Assembly (NCBI GenBank): GCA_049583715.1
Contig: JBAUWJ010000017.1
Span: 1-55,449 of the forward strand
Source of the DNA: JAANXG01 sp049583715
Lineage (GTDB): Bacteria; Pseudomonadota; Gammaproteobacteria; Arenicellales; JAANXG01
Reading direction: 5' to 3'
Length of the DNA: 55,449 nucleotides
Within the stretch, counting starts at the first letter, position 1. Every line of letters starts with the position of its first letter. The notes below the pieces were generated by a model, which did no database searches, was not told where the DNA came from, and was given only the letters and a program-made list of their open reading frames with translations. Shown piece after piece: positions 33,866 through 42,303 of this stretch. The position numbers were made by a program, and so were the translations under genes.

Positions 33866-35821
33866 ATGACTGAGCGAGCTTTGGATACCTTTCCAAAACT
33901 GCTGCGGCGTAATGCCGAGCGGTTCCCGGATCGGCCTTCGATACGCGAGAAAGACTTCGGGATCTGGCAGACGTGGACCTGGTCCCAGGTTCTCGACGAG
34001 GTGCGCCTCCTTGCCGGCGGGCTGGCTGCAATGGGATTCAAGCGCGGCGATACCCTGGCGATCATCGGCGACAACCGTCCCCGCCTGTACTGGGGCGTGG
34101 CTGCGGCTCAGGTCCTGGGCGGCGTGCCGGTCCCGGCCTACCAGGACGCCGTGGCCAACGAGCTGCAATACGTCCTCGAGCATGCGGAAGTGAAGTTCGT
34201 GATGGCCGAGGATCAGGAACAGGTGGACAAGGTCCTGGAAGTGCAGGATCGCTGCCCCGATCTGAAAGAGATCATCTACGACGAAAAGCGGGGCATGCGG
34301 ACCTACGACCATGCCCACATGCACGATTTCGAAGCGGTGCAGGCGCTGGGTCGCGAGTTTCTGGAGAAGCATCCGGGCTACTTCGACGAGCAGGTAGACA
34401 TCGGCAAGGGCACCGACACGGCGATCATCCTCTATACATCGGGTACCACCGGCAGGCCCAAGGGCGTGGTGCTGAGCCACGACAACATGATCGTCACCGC
34501 CCGCCACGGTGTGGAATTCGATCACCTCACCGAGGACGAGGAGATCCTCTCCTACCTTCCCATGGCCTGGGTGGGCGACCACCTGTTTTCCTACGCCCAG
34601 TCCTATGTCGCCGGCTACTGCGTGAACTGCCCGGAAAGCCCCGCCACCGTCATGCACGACCTGCGCGAGATCGGACCCACGTTTTTCTTCGCCCCGCCCA
34701 GGATCTTCGAGAACCTGCTGACGCAGGTGCATATCCGGATGGAGGATACCGCCAGGATCAAGCAGGCCATGTTCCACTATTTCATGGATGTCGCGAAGAA
34801 GGTCGGCCCGCAGCTTCTGCGCGGAGGAGGGGTGGGACTCCTGGACAGGATCAAGTACTTCATCGGCAATGTCCTGCTGTACGGACCGCTCAAGGACACC
34901 ATGGGAATGAGCCGCGTTCGTCTCGCCTATACCGCGGGCGAGGCGATCGGGCCGGACATCTTCGATTTTTACCGCTCCCTCGGGATCAACATCAAGCAGC
35001 TCTACGGCCAGACAGAGGCGTCGGTGAACATCACCGCCCAACCGGACGGGGAGGTCTATCCGGATACCGTCGGCAAACCGATGCCGGAGGTGCAGATCAA
35101 GGTCCTGGAGAGCGGCGAGGTGATGTACAGAAGCGCAGGCGTGTTTCAGCGCTACCACAAGAACGAGGAAGCGACGCGGGAGGTCAAGACCGCAGACGGC
35201 TGGGTGCATACCGGCGACGCGGGGTTCTTCGATGCCAACGGGCACCTCAAGATCATCGACCGGGTCAAGGATGTCGGCCACCTGAACGACGGCTCGATAT
35301 TCGCTCCCAAGTATATAGAGAACAAGCTCAAGTTCTTTCCATATATCAGGGAAGCGGTCGCGTTCGGCCATGAGCGTGACTACTGCACCGCCATGATCAA
35401 CATCGATCTCGAGGCCGTGGGCAGTTGGGCGGAGCGCCGCAATATCCCGTACTCGAGCTATCAGGAGCTGGCGTCGCGACCCGAGGTCTACCAGCTCGTC
35501 CAGGAGAGCATCGCGAAGGTGAACGCCGACCTCGCGCAGGACGAAAAGCTCGCGCCCTCGCAGATAAAGCGGTTCGTCATCCTGCACAAGGAGCTGGACG
35601 CCGACGACGGCGAGCTCACCCGGACCCGCAAAGTCAGGCGCGGTTTCATCGCCGACAAGTACCAAGACATCGTCGACGCCCTGTACGGAGGCGCGCCCGT
35701 CTGCCATGTCGAGACCGAGGTCACTTACGAGGACGGGCGCACGGGCAGGCTCGCGGGCGACCTGGAGATCCGTGATCTGGACGTGGAAACGCAGTTCCGG
35801 CCGCTGAAGAAGGCCAGTTGA
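33866..35821 (+). CDS. AMP-dependent long-chain acyl-CoA synthetase-like ligase
   Basis: A 651-residue adenylate-forming ligase of the FACS type. It activates a carboxylic acid to its CoA ester. Motifs are IILYTSGTTGRPKGVVLSH, LYGQTEASVNIT, the hinge TGDAGFFDANGHLKIIDRVKD and the C-terminal KFFPYIREAVAFGHERDY region. The ligase heads a Liv-type transporter operon, so its substrate is likely the acid taken up by that transporter. The start is uncertain; the ATG at 33866 (MTERALDTFPKLL) matches the family but its ribosome site is far, and a GTG at 33833 is possible. The stop overlaps the livG start by one base. Confidence 0.9.
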   Translation: MTERALDTFPKLLRRNAERFPDRPSIREKDFGIWQTWTWSQVLDEVRLLAGGLAAMGFKRGDTLAIIGDNRPRLYWGVAAAQVLGGVPVPAYQDAVANELQYVLEHAEVKFVMAEDQEQVDKVLEVQDRCPDLKEIIYDEKRGMRTYDHAHMHDFEAVQALGREFLEKHPGYFDEQVDIGKGTDTAIILYTSGTTGRPKGVVLSHDNMIVTARHGVEFDHLTEDEEILSYLPMAWVGDHLFSYAQSYVAGYCVNCPESPATVMHDLREIGPTFFFAPPRIFENLLTQVHIRMEDTARIKQAMFHYFMDVAKKVGPQLLRGGGVGLLDRIKYFIGNVLLYGPLKDTMGMSRVRLAYTAGEAIGPDIFDFYRSLGINIKQLYGQTEASVNITAQPDGEVYPDTVGKPMPEVQIKVLESGEVMYRSAGVFQRYHKNEEATREVKTADGWVHTGDAGFFDANGHLKIIDRVKDVGHLNDGSIFAPKYIENKLKFFPYIREAVAFGHERDYCTAMINIDLEAVGSWAERRNIPYSSYQELASRPEVYQLVQESIAKVNADLAQDEKLAPSQIKRFVILHKELDADDGELTRTRKVRRGFIADKYQDIVDALYGGAPVCHVETEVTYEDGRTGRLAGDLEIRDLDVETQFRPLKKAS

Positions 35822-36609
35822 TGCCGCAGCGGCCGAACGGCGATGTGCTGCTGTCCGTCGACGACATCAGTTTGTCGTTCGGCGGCGTCAAGGCGCTGGA
35901 AGGCGTCAGCTTCGACATTCGCAAGGGCGAGGTGCGCGCCATCATCGGCCCGAATGGCGCCGGAAAGAGCTCGATGCTGAACGTGATCAACGGTTTCTAT
36001 CATCCCCAGGACGGCACGATCACCTACAAGGGCGAGACGCGCAAGAGGATGAGGCCGCACCTTGTGGCCGCCCAGGGTGTGGCCAGGACGTTCCAGAACA
36101 TCGCCTTGTTCAAGGGCATGTCCACGCTCGACAACATCATGACCGGGCGCAACACCAAGATGAGGCGCAACGTGCTCTGGCAGGCGCTGCACGTCGGCCC
36201 CGCCCGCAACGAGGAGATACGCCACCGGGAGTACGTGGAGCACATCATCGACTTTCTCGAGATCCAGTCCATTCGCAACATCCAGGTAGGACGCCTGCCC
36301 TACGGCATGCAGAAGCGCGTGGAGCTCGGGCGCGCGCTGGCGGCGGAGCCGGACCTGCTGCTCCTGGACGAGCCCATGGCCGGGATGAACGTCGAGGAGA
36401 AGGAGGACATGTGCCGGTTTGCACTGGACGTCAACGAAGAGTTCGGCACCACCATCGCCCTGATCGAGCATGACATGGGCGTGGTGATGGATATCTCCAA
36501 CCGGGTGGTGGTGCTCGATTACGGCAAGAAGATCGCCGATGGCACGCCCGACGAGGTGCGCAGCAACCAGGACGTCATCGATGCGTACCTCGGCGTCGCC
36601 CATGAATAG
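35821..36609 (+). CDS. livG: Branched-chain amino acid-type ABC transporter ATP-binding protein LivG
   Basis: A 262-residue ATPase. Walker A is IIGPNGAGKSSMLNVI, Q-loop region ARTFQNIALFKGM, the signature region is LPYGMQKRVELGRALAAEPD, and Walker B is LLLLDEPMAGMN. This is the LivG branch of the HAAT family. The signature's usual LS-x-G is LPYG, a common variant here. It starts with the A of the upstream ligase stop (TGATG). Together with LivH, LivM, LivF and the binding protein it makes a complete importer. Confidence 0.92.
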   Translation: MPQRPNGDVLLSVDDISLSFGGVKALEGVSFDIRKGEVRAIIGPNGAGKSSMLNVINGFYHPQDGTITYKGETRKRMRPHLVAAQGVARTFQNIALFKGMSTLDNIMTGRNTKMRRNVLWQALHVGPARNEEIRHREYVEHIIDFLEIQSIRNIQVGRLPYGMQKRVELGRALAAEPDLLLLDEPMAGMNVEEKEDMCRFALDVNEEFGTTIALIEHDMGVVMDISNRVVVLDYGKKIADGTPDEVRSNQDVIDAYLGVAHE

Positions 36610-36620
36610 GTGCAACGGGG

Positions 36621-36660
36621 AATGAAACCCGGGGGTGAGCAAAATTGAACAGGTTTCATT
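36621..36660. promoter_or_regulatory. Inverted repeat between livG and livH
   Basis: Arms AATGAAACC (36621-36629) and GGTTTCATT (36652-36660) are perfect, with a 22-nt loop. The site lies in the 72-bp gap between livG and livH. It may set the stoichiometry of ATPase and permease messages or bind a protein. Confidence 0.45.
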
Positions 36661-36681
36661 ACGGCAAGGGAGATCATTGAC

Positions 36682-37614
36682 ATGAGCCCGGGACTGGAGT
36701 TCTTCATAGAGACCGTGATCAGCGGGTTCCTGACCGGCGTGATGTACTCGCTGGTAGCCCTCGGTTTCGTGCTCATATTCAAGGCCTCGGGAATGGTCAA
36801 CTTCGCCCAGGGGGTCATGGCGCTGTTCGCCGGGCTCGCCCTTTACGGATTCATAGGGCCGGACGGGTGGGTGGCGCACAAGTTCGGTTTCACGTTTCCG
36901 ATATGGGCCGCGCTGATCCTGACGGTCGGCGTGATGATCATCCTGGCCTGGCTGGTGGAGCGGTTGATGCTGCAGCATCTCGTGAGGCAGGAGCCCATCA
37001 TTCTGTTCATGGCCAGCATCGGCCTGTCCTACGTTCTCGAGGGCGCCGGTGACATGATGTTCGGCTCGGACGTCAGGGTGCTGAATCTCGGCATTCCGCA
37101 CGGCGCCTGGGACTGGGCGTTCAATCACGGATTCTATATCGAGAAGCTCGAGCTCACGGCCGCCGCCGTCGGCGCCGTCCTGGTGACGGTGCTGGCGATA
37201 TTCTTTCATGGGACGCGCATCGGACGGGCCCTGCGGGCGGTCGCAGACGATCACCAGGCGGCGCTCAGCGTCGGTATCAACCTGCGCACGATCTGGGTGA
37301 TCGTGTGGTCGGTGGCAGGGGTGGTGGCGCTCGTGGCGGGCATCATGTGGGGCAGCCGGTCCGGGGTGCAGTTCTCCTTGTCGCTGATCGCTCTCAAAGC
37401 GCTGCCGGTGCTGATCCTGGGCGGCTTCACATCGGTAACGGGGGCGATCGTGGGGGGGCTGATCATCGGCGTCGGGGAGAAGCTTGCCGAGATCTATATA
37501 GGTCCCTTCGTCGGTGGGGCCATCGAGGACTGGTTCGCCTACGTAGTGGCGCTGATCTTTTTGTTCTTCCGTCCCCAGGGACTTTTCGGCGAACGCATCA
37601 TTGAACGGGTGTAG
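36682..37614 (+). CDS. livH: Branched-chain amino acid-type ABC transporter permease LivH
   Basis: A 310-residue inner-membrane permease with about eight helices. It opens FIETVISGFLTGVMYSLVALGFVLIFKASGMVNFAQG, a LivH signature. TRIGRALRAVADDHQAALSVG is the ATPase-contact loop, and VLILGGFTSVTGAIVGGLIIG is the closing signature. GGGAG lies 9 nt before the ATG. The protein forms the channel with LivM. Confidence 0.92.
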   Translation: MSPGLEFFIETVISGFLTGVMYSLVALGFVLIFKASGMVNFAQGVMALFAGLALYGFIGPDGWVAHKFGFTFPIWAALILTVGVMIILAWLVERLMLQHLVRQEPIILFMASIGLSYVLEGAGDMMFGSDVRVLNLGIPHGAWDWAFNHGFYIEKLELTAAAVGAVLVTVLAIFFHGTRIGRALRAVADDHQAALSVGINLRTIWVIVWSVAGVVALVAGIMWGSRSGVQFSLSLIALKALPVLILGGFTSVTGAIVGGLIIGVGEKLAEIYIGPFVGGAIEDWFAYVVALIFLFFRPQGLFGERIIERV

Positions 37615-37655
37615 GTCTTGGCGGCGCGGTCACGGCCGCATGATGGGTTAAAGAG

Positions 37656-38732
37656 ATGCTCTACAGAGAAACCGGGCAGTTCAAGACCAACTACGACGAC
37701 GATCAGGCGATCTTCCCCATCGCCCAGGATCGCTGGTTCGTCTGGGGTGTGCTGATCTTTGCCTTCCTGGTCGTCCCTTTCTTCATCGATTCCTACTGGT
37801 CCAACGCGATCCTGCTGCCCTTCCTGGCGTACGGCCTGGCGGCCCTCGGCCTCAACCTGTTGACGGGCTACTGTGGCCAGGTTTCGCTGGGAACGGGCGG
37901 CTTCATGGCAGTCGGGGCCTACGCGACCTTCAAGCTGGTGTCGCTGTTTCCGGAGCTGAACTTCATCATTGCGATCCTTCTCGCCGGCGGCATCACCGCC
38001 GTGGTCGGGACGATATTCGGCCTGCCCAGCTTCCGCATCAAGGGTTTCTACCTGGCCGTCGCCACGCTGGCGGCACAGTTCCTCCTGGTGTGGATGTTCA
38101 ACAAAGTCGGCTGGTTCTACAACTACAGCCCCACCGGTCAGATCACCATGCCGCCGCTGAAGGTCTTCGGCGTCCTGGTCACGGGTCCACGGGCGACGCC
38201 GGCCGCCGAGTATCTGTTCTCCTTGTCCATCGTCGTGGTCTTCGCGCTCGTGGCCAAGAACATCGTGCGCGGCCGTGTCGGCCGCGAATGGATGGCGATC
38301 CGTGACATGGACATCGCCGCGGAGCTGATCGGCATCCGCCCGCTGCGCGCCAAGCTGTCCGCCTTCGCGGTGAGCTCGTTCTATATCGGCGTTGCAGGCG
38401 CCCTTTATTTCGCCGTCTGGCTCGGGGCCTCCGAGCCTCTCGAGGCATTCGGCATCGACCAGTCATTCCTGGTCCTGTTCATGATCATCGTCGGCGGCCT
38501 CGGCAGCGTGCTGGGTTCGTTTCTGGGTGCGGCCTTCATCACTTTGATGCCGATTGTTCTGAAGAACTTTCTGGTGGGGGGGCTCGGGATCGAGGTCGTC
38601 ACCGCCAAGCACGTCGAGACGATGACGTTGGGCGTGCTCATTATCTTCTTCCTGATCGTCGAGCCGCACGGTTTTGCCCGCCTGTGGCAGATCGTCAAGG
38701 AAAAGCTGCGCATGTGGCCGTTCCCGTATTGA
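37656..38732 (+). CDS. livM: Branched-chain amino acid-type ABC transporter permease LivM
   Basis: A 358-residue inner-membrane permease with about ten helices. It has an unusual 30-residue soluble opening (LYRETGQFKTNYDDDQAIFP), then LAALGLNLLTGYCGQVSLGTGGFMAVGAYA, a LivM signature. The ATPase-contact loop REWMAIRDMDIAAELIGI and VGGLGSVLGSFLGAAF follow. It lies 41 bp after livH. Confidence 0.92.
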   Translation: MLYRETGQFKTNYDDDQAIFPIAQDRWFVWGVLIFAFLVVPFFIDSYWSNAILLPFLAYGLAALGLNLLTGYCGQVSLGTGGFMAVGAYATFKLVSLFPELNFIIAILLAGGITAVVGTIFGLPSFRIKGFYLAVATLAAQFLLVWMFNKVGWFYNYSPTGQITMPPLKVFGVLVTGPRATPAAEYLFSLSIVVVFALVAKNIVRGRVGREWMAIRDMDIAAELIGIRPLRAKLSAFAVSSFYIGVAGALYFAVWLGASEPLEAFGIDQSFLVLFMIIVGGLGSVLGSFLGAAFITLMPIVLKNFLVGGLGIEVVTAKHVETMTLGVLIIFFLIVEPHGFARLWQIVKEKLRMWPFPY

Positions 38733-38755
38733 GGCTCGGCGGGAAGTGGTATAGT
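38729..38755 (+). promoter_or_regulatory. Possible internal promoter before the binding-protein gene
   Basis: TTGAGG (38729-38734) and TATAGT (38750-38755) are 15 bp apart, somewhat short. A promoter here would boost the binding protein relative to the permeases, as is usual for such systems. Confidence 0.3.
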
Positions 38756-38796
38756 GAGCGCGTTGTTTTCAACTGCCAAATGAGGAGGTTGTGCAT

Positions 38797-40116
38797 ATGA
38801 AGTTCAAGAAACTAATCGGCACCCTGGTAGCCGCGTTGGTGATGTTGCCTGCCATGGTGTCTTCAGCAAGTGCCTATGAGCTCGTCATGCCGTCCCTGGA
38901 CTACCGGACGGGCCCCTATGCTCCCAATGGCATCCCGTTCGCCAACGGGTACTCGGACTACCTGACCATGCTCAATGAAAGGGACGGAGGGATCGAGGGA
39001 GTCAAGATCAAGAACCCTTCATGCGAGACGGCGTACAACACCAAGCAGGGCGTGGAGTGCTACGAAAAGTTGAAGGACACGCCGCCCTCGAGGGCTCTGG
39101 TCATACAACCCTTGTCGACCGGCATCACCTACCAATTGATTCCGAAGGTCTCCGTGGACCAGATCCCCTTGCATTCGATGGGGTATGGCCGGACGTCCGC
39201 CGCCGACGGCAAGGTATTCAAATGGATCTTCAACTTCCCCGCCACGTACTGGGATCAGGCCGCCGTCTTCGTGAAGTACATCGGCGAGAAGGAAGGCGGC
39301 TTGGACAAGCTGAAGGGCAAGAAGATCGCCCTGGTGTACCACAACTCGGCTTACGGCAAGGAACCGATTCCGACATTGAAAATCCTGTCCCAGAAACTCG
39401 GCTTCAACCTGCTGTTGCTGCCGGTGGACCCGCCGGGGCAGGAGCAGGGCGCGACCTGGCTGCAGGTGCGGCGTGAGAAGCCCGACTGGATCCTGATGTG
39501 GGGCTGGGGCGTGATGAACCAGGTGGCTCTGGAGCAGGCTGCCGCCATCAAGTATCCCATGGATCACTTCATCGGCGTGTGGTGGTCAGGCTCCGAGAAC
39601 GACGTGAAGCCTGCGGGTATGGGTGCGGACGGCTATCTTGCCGGAACGTTCCATGCCTCCGGCGACAACTTCCCGGCCTTCGGCGACATCAAGAAGTATG
39701 TCTACGACAAGGGGTTGTCGCAGGGTGAGCGCGACCGCGTCGGTGAGGTGCTCTACGATCGCGGCGTGATCGCTGCCGTGTACGCCACCGAAGCGATTCG
39801 AACGGCCATGAAGATGCACAAGACCAAGGAAGTCACGCCGGCCATGGTGCGGGACGGCTTCGAGAACCTCGATTTGACCGAGGCTCGATTGAAGGAGCTC
39901 GGGCTGCCGGACTTCACGTATCCGGTCAAGATCACTTGCGCGAACCATGCCGGGCCTCGCAAGGTGGCGATTCAGCAGTGGAATGCCAAGACCCAGAAGT
40001 GGCATATCGTCACGAAGTTCTACGACACCATGCACGACGTCGTGGATCCTCTTATCGAGGAGGACGCGATGAAATACGCGAAGGAGAACAACATTACGCC
40101 GCGCACCTGCGATTAG
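38797..40116 (+). CDS. ABC transporter substrate-binding protein (Liv/Urt type, periplasmic)
   Basis: A 439-residue periplasmic binding protein with a signal peptide (MKFKKLIGTLVAALVMLPAM to SSASAYEL). The family fold shows in VYHNSAYGKEPIPTLKILSQ and DWILMWGWGVMNQVALEQAA. Four cysteines are in the mature chain (for example NPSCETAY, GVECYEK, ITCANH, PRTCD). The start ATG at 38797 has AGGAGG with an 8-nt gap; a GTG at 38791 in frame is too close to it. The neighbouring acyl-CoA ligases suggest a carboxylate rather than an amino acid as ligand. Confidence 0.9.
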   Translation: MKFKKLIGTLVAALVMLPAMVSSASAYELVMPSLDYRTGPYAPNGIPFANGYSDYLTMLNERDGGIEGVKIKNPSCETAYNTKQGVECYEKLKDTPPSRALVIQPLSTGITYQLIPKVSVDQIPLHSMGYGRTSAADGKVFKWIFNFPATYWDQAAVFVKYIGEKEGGLDKLKGKKIALVYHNSAYGKEPIPTLKILSQKLGFNLLLLPVDPPGQEQGATWLQVRREKPDWILMWGWGVMNQVALEQAAAIKYPMDHFIGVWWSGSENDVKPAGMGADGYLAGTFHASGDNFPAFGDIKKYVYDKGLSQGERDRVGEVLYDRGVIAAVYATEAIRTAMKMHKTKEVTPAMVRDGFENLDLTEARLKELGLPDFTYPVKITCANHAGPRKVAIQQWNAKTQKWHIVTKFYDTMHDVVDPLIEEDAMKYAKENNITPRTCD

Positions 40117-40128
40117 ACGCATGAGCGT

Positions 40129-41001
40129 TTGGCGTTCAAGGTGCAGGGTAGCGGGACTGCGGTGGTGGTGACCGGTTACAGACACGCCGGCAACGGAGAG
40201 GATGTTCTCCTGCGTGTCAACAATATCGAGGTCATCTACGACCACATCATCCTGGTACTCAAGGGTGTATCGCTGGCGGTGCCCGAGGGGGGCGTAGTCG
40301 CCCTCCTCGGCGCCAACGGCGCCGGCAAGTCGACGACCCTCAAGGCCATCTCCAACCTGCTCGGTGCCGAGCGGGGGGAGGTCACCAAGGGGTCGATCAT
40401 CTTCAAGGGCGAGCCGGTTGCCAGCCTTTCGCCCAACGCACTGGTTCAGCGCGGCGTGGTGCAGGTGATGGAGGGCCGACGCTGCTTCGAGCACCTCACG
40501 GTGGAGGAAAACCTCATGAGCGGCGCCTACGCCCGCTCGGATGGACGCGAAGCGATCCAGAGGGACCTCGAGATGGTGTACGGCTACTTCCCGCGCCTCA
40601 AGGAGCGCAGCAGGTCCCAGGCGGGCTATACCTCGGGGGGCGAGCAGCAGATGCTGGCCATCGGACGCGCACTGATGACGAAGCCATCCGTGATACTTCT
40701 AGATGAACCGTCGATGGGCCTGGCGCCCCAGCTCGTCGAGGAGATCTTCGAGATCGTCAAACGACTCAACGAGAACGAGCGGGTGACCTTCCTGCTGGCC
40801 GAGCAGAATACCAACGTGGCTTTGCGTTTCGCCAAGTACGGCTATATTCTGGAGAACGGCCGGGTAGTGATGGACGGTGATGCCCAGGCCCTGGCTCAGA
40901 ACGAGGATGTCAAGGAGTTCTACCTTGGTGTGAGCGGCGAGCAAAGGCGAAGCTTCCGCGACATCAAGCACTACAGGCGCCGGAAACGCTGGTTGTCCTG
41001 A
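40129..41001 (+). CDS. livF: Branched-chain amino acid-type ABC transporter ATP-binding protein LivF
   Basis: A 290-residue ATPase of the LivF branch. Walker A is LLGANGAGKSTTLKAI, the signature is TSGGEQQMLAIGRALMTKPS, and Walker B is ILLDEPSMGLAP. The N-terminal 25 residues are not conserved-looking and the start is unclear; TTG at 40129 and GTGs nearby are in frame, and no good ribosome site is seen. An ATG at 40121 is in another frame and stops after 16 codons. The C-terminal tail is basic (IKHYRRRKRWLS). It follows the binding-protein gene after 12 bp. Confidence 0.88.
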   Translation: MAFKVQGSGTAVVVTGYRHAGNGEDVLLRVNNIEVIYDHIILVLKGVSLAVPEGGVVALLGANGAGKSTTLKAISNLLGAERGEVTKGSIIFKGEPVASLSPNALVQRGVVQVMEGRRCFEHLTVEENLMSGAYARSDGREAIQRDLEMVYGYFPRLKERSRSQAGYTSGGEQQMLAIGRALMTKPSVILLDEPSMGLAPQLVEEIFEIVKRLNENERVTFLLAEQNTNVALRFAKYGYILENGRVVMDGDAQALAQNEDVKEFYLGVSGEQRRSFRDIKHYRRRKRWLS

Positions 41002-41057
41002 CTCCGGGACGGCGTGAGCCCCGGTCCCGATACCGCTACCCTCATGTGACATTGGCC

Positions 41058-42299
41058 ATGTCCGACTCTCCCTACTTCGACGAGCTGGAAACACGCGACC
41101 CGCAGGAGCGTCTGCGTTCCCTGTATGAGCGCCTGCCCGCGCAGGTCGAGTACGTTCTCCGGAGCGCTCCGGCATACACCGGGCTCCTGGACGGCGTCGA
41201 ACCGGATCGGATCACGGACGCCGAAGCGCTCGCACGGCTGCCGGTGATTCGCAAATCGGAGTTGTTTCGTCGCCAGCGCGAGGCACCGCCTTTCGGCGGT
41301 TTCGCCGCGCGGGCGGTGTCCGATGCGGCGCGGGTGTTCAGCTCGCCGGGACCCATGTACGAGCCGGAGCCCCATGGCGACGACTATTGGCGCATGGCGA
41401 GGGCACTCTTCGCCGCCGGGGTTCGCAAGGGTATGCTCGTGCATAACAGCTTTGCCTATCATTTCACTCCCGCCGGCAGCATGGTCGAAACCGGGGCCCA
41501 TGCTCTCGGCTGTGCGGTATTTCCGGCCGGCACCGGCCAGACCGAGCTGCAGGTGCAGGCGATCGCGGACTTGAAGCCGGCCGCCTACGGCGGTACGCCG
41601 TCGTTCCTGAAGATCATCCTGGAAAAGGCCGCGGAATTGGGCAAGGACGTCTCGTCCCTGCGTCACGGCCTGGTGTCCGGCGAGGCCCTGCCGCCGAGCC
41701 TGCGCCAGGCGATCGCAGACCAGGGTGTGGACGTGCTCCAGTGCTATGCCAGCGCCGACCTCGGATTGATCGCCTACGAGAGCGAGGCGCGGGAGGGGCT
41801 GATCGTTGACGAGGACGTCATCGTGGAGATCGTGCGGCCCGGCACCGGCGACCCGGTCGCCGAAGGTGAAGTCGGTGAGGTGGTGGTCACCAGTTTCAGC
41901 CGGGCCTATCCCCTGATTCGGTTCGGCACCGGTGACCTGTCCGCAGTGCTCCCCGGCACGAGCCCCTGCGGGCGGACCAACATGCGCATCAAGGGGTGGA
42001 TGGGGCGCGCGGACCAGATCACCAAGGTGAAGGGCATGTTCGTTCACCCCACGCAGATCAGCGAGGTCGTCAAGCGCTTCCCGCAGATCTCGCGCGCCCG
42101 GCTGGTCGTGGGCAACCGGGATGGACAGGACTTCATGGTTCTGCGCTGTGAGAGCGAAGGCGCACCCGAGACGCTGGCGACGGATGTCGCGAACGCCGTG
42201 CGCGAGGTCTGTAAGCTCAAGGGCGAGGTCGAGCTCGTGGCGCCGGGCACTCTGGCCAACGACGGAAAGGTCATCGAGGACGCACGGACGTACGAGTGA
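41058..42299 (+). CDS. PaaK-like adenylate-forming family protein with altered phosphate loop
   Basis: A 413-residue protein of the phenylacetate-CoA ligase family, last gene of the Liv-type operon. The fold is clear: YERLPAQVEYVLRSAPAY, HNSFAYHFTPAGSM, FPAGTGQTELQVQAI, YGGTPSFLKIILEKA, YASADLGLIAYE and KGWMGRADQITKVKG. The usual phosphate loop SSGTTG-x-P is not present; FSSPGPMYEPEP stands at its place. Relatives in similar operons carry the same change as far as I recall. It may use another reaction or be a partner of the first ligase. The start at 41058 is chosen by the family N-terminus. Confidence 0.85.
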   Translation: MSDSPYFDELETRDPQERLRSLYERLPAQVEYVLRSAPAYTGLLDGVEPDRITDAEALARLPVIRKSELFRRQREAPPFGGFAARAVSDAARVFSSPGPMYEPEPHGDDYWRMARALFAAGVRKGMLVHNSFAYHFTPAGSMVETGAHALGCAVFPAGTGQTELQVQAIADLKPAAYGGTPSFLKIILEKAAELGKDVSSLRHGLVSGEALPPSLRQAIADQGVDVLQCYASADLGLIAYESEAREGLIVDEDVIVEIVRPGTGDPVAEGEVGEVVVTSFSRAYPLIRFGTGDLSAVLPGTSPCGRTNMRIKGWMGRADQITKVKGMFVHPTQISEVVKRFPQISRARLVVGNRDGQDFMVLRCESEGAPETLATDVANAVREVCKLKGEVELVAPGTLANDGKVIEDARTYE

Positions 42300-42303
42300 G
42301 GCG

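Noticed and set aside
32663..35707. A 1,014-codon open frame on the minus strand
   Set aside because: It lies antisense to tatD, the ABC ATPase and the acyl-CoA ligase, all with clear motifs. Its translation has no family features and is an effect of high GC codon use.
40121..40200. A frameshift at the start of livF
   Set aside because: An ATG at 40121 opens a short frame that stops after 16 codons, but the main frame has its own start candidates (TTG, GTG) and the conserved part of LivF is intact, so a frameshift is not needed.
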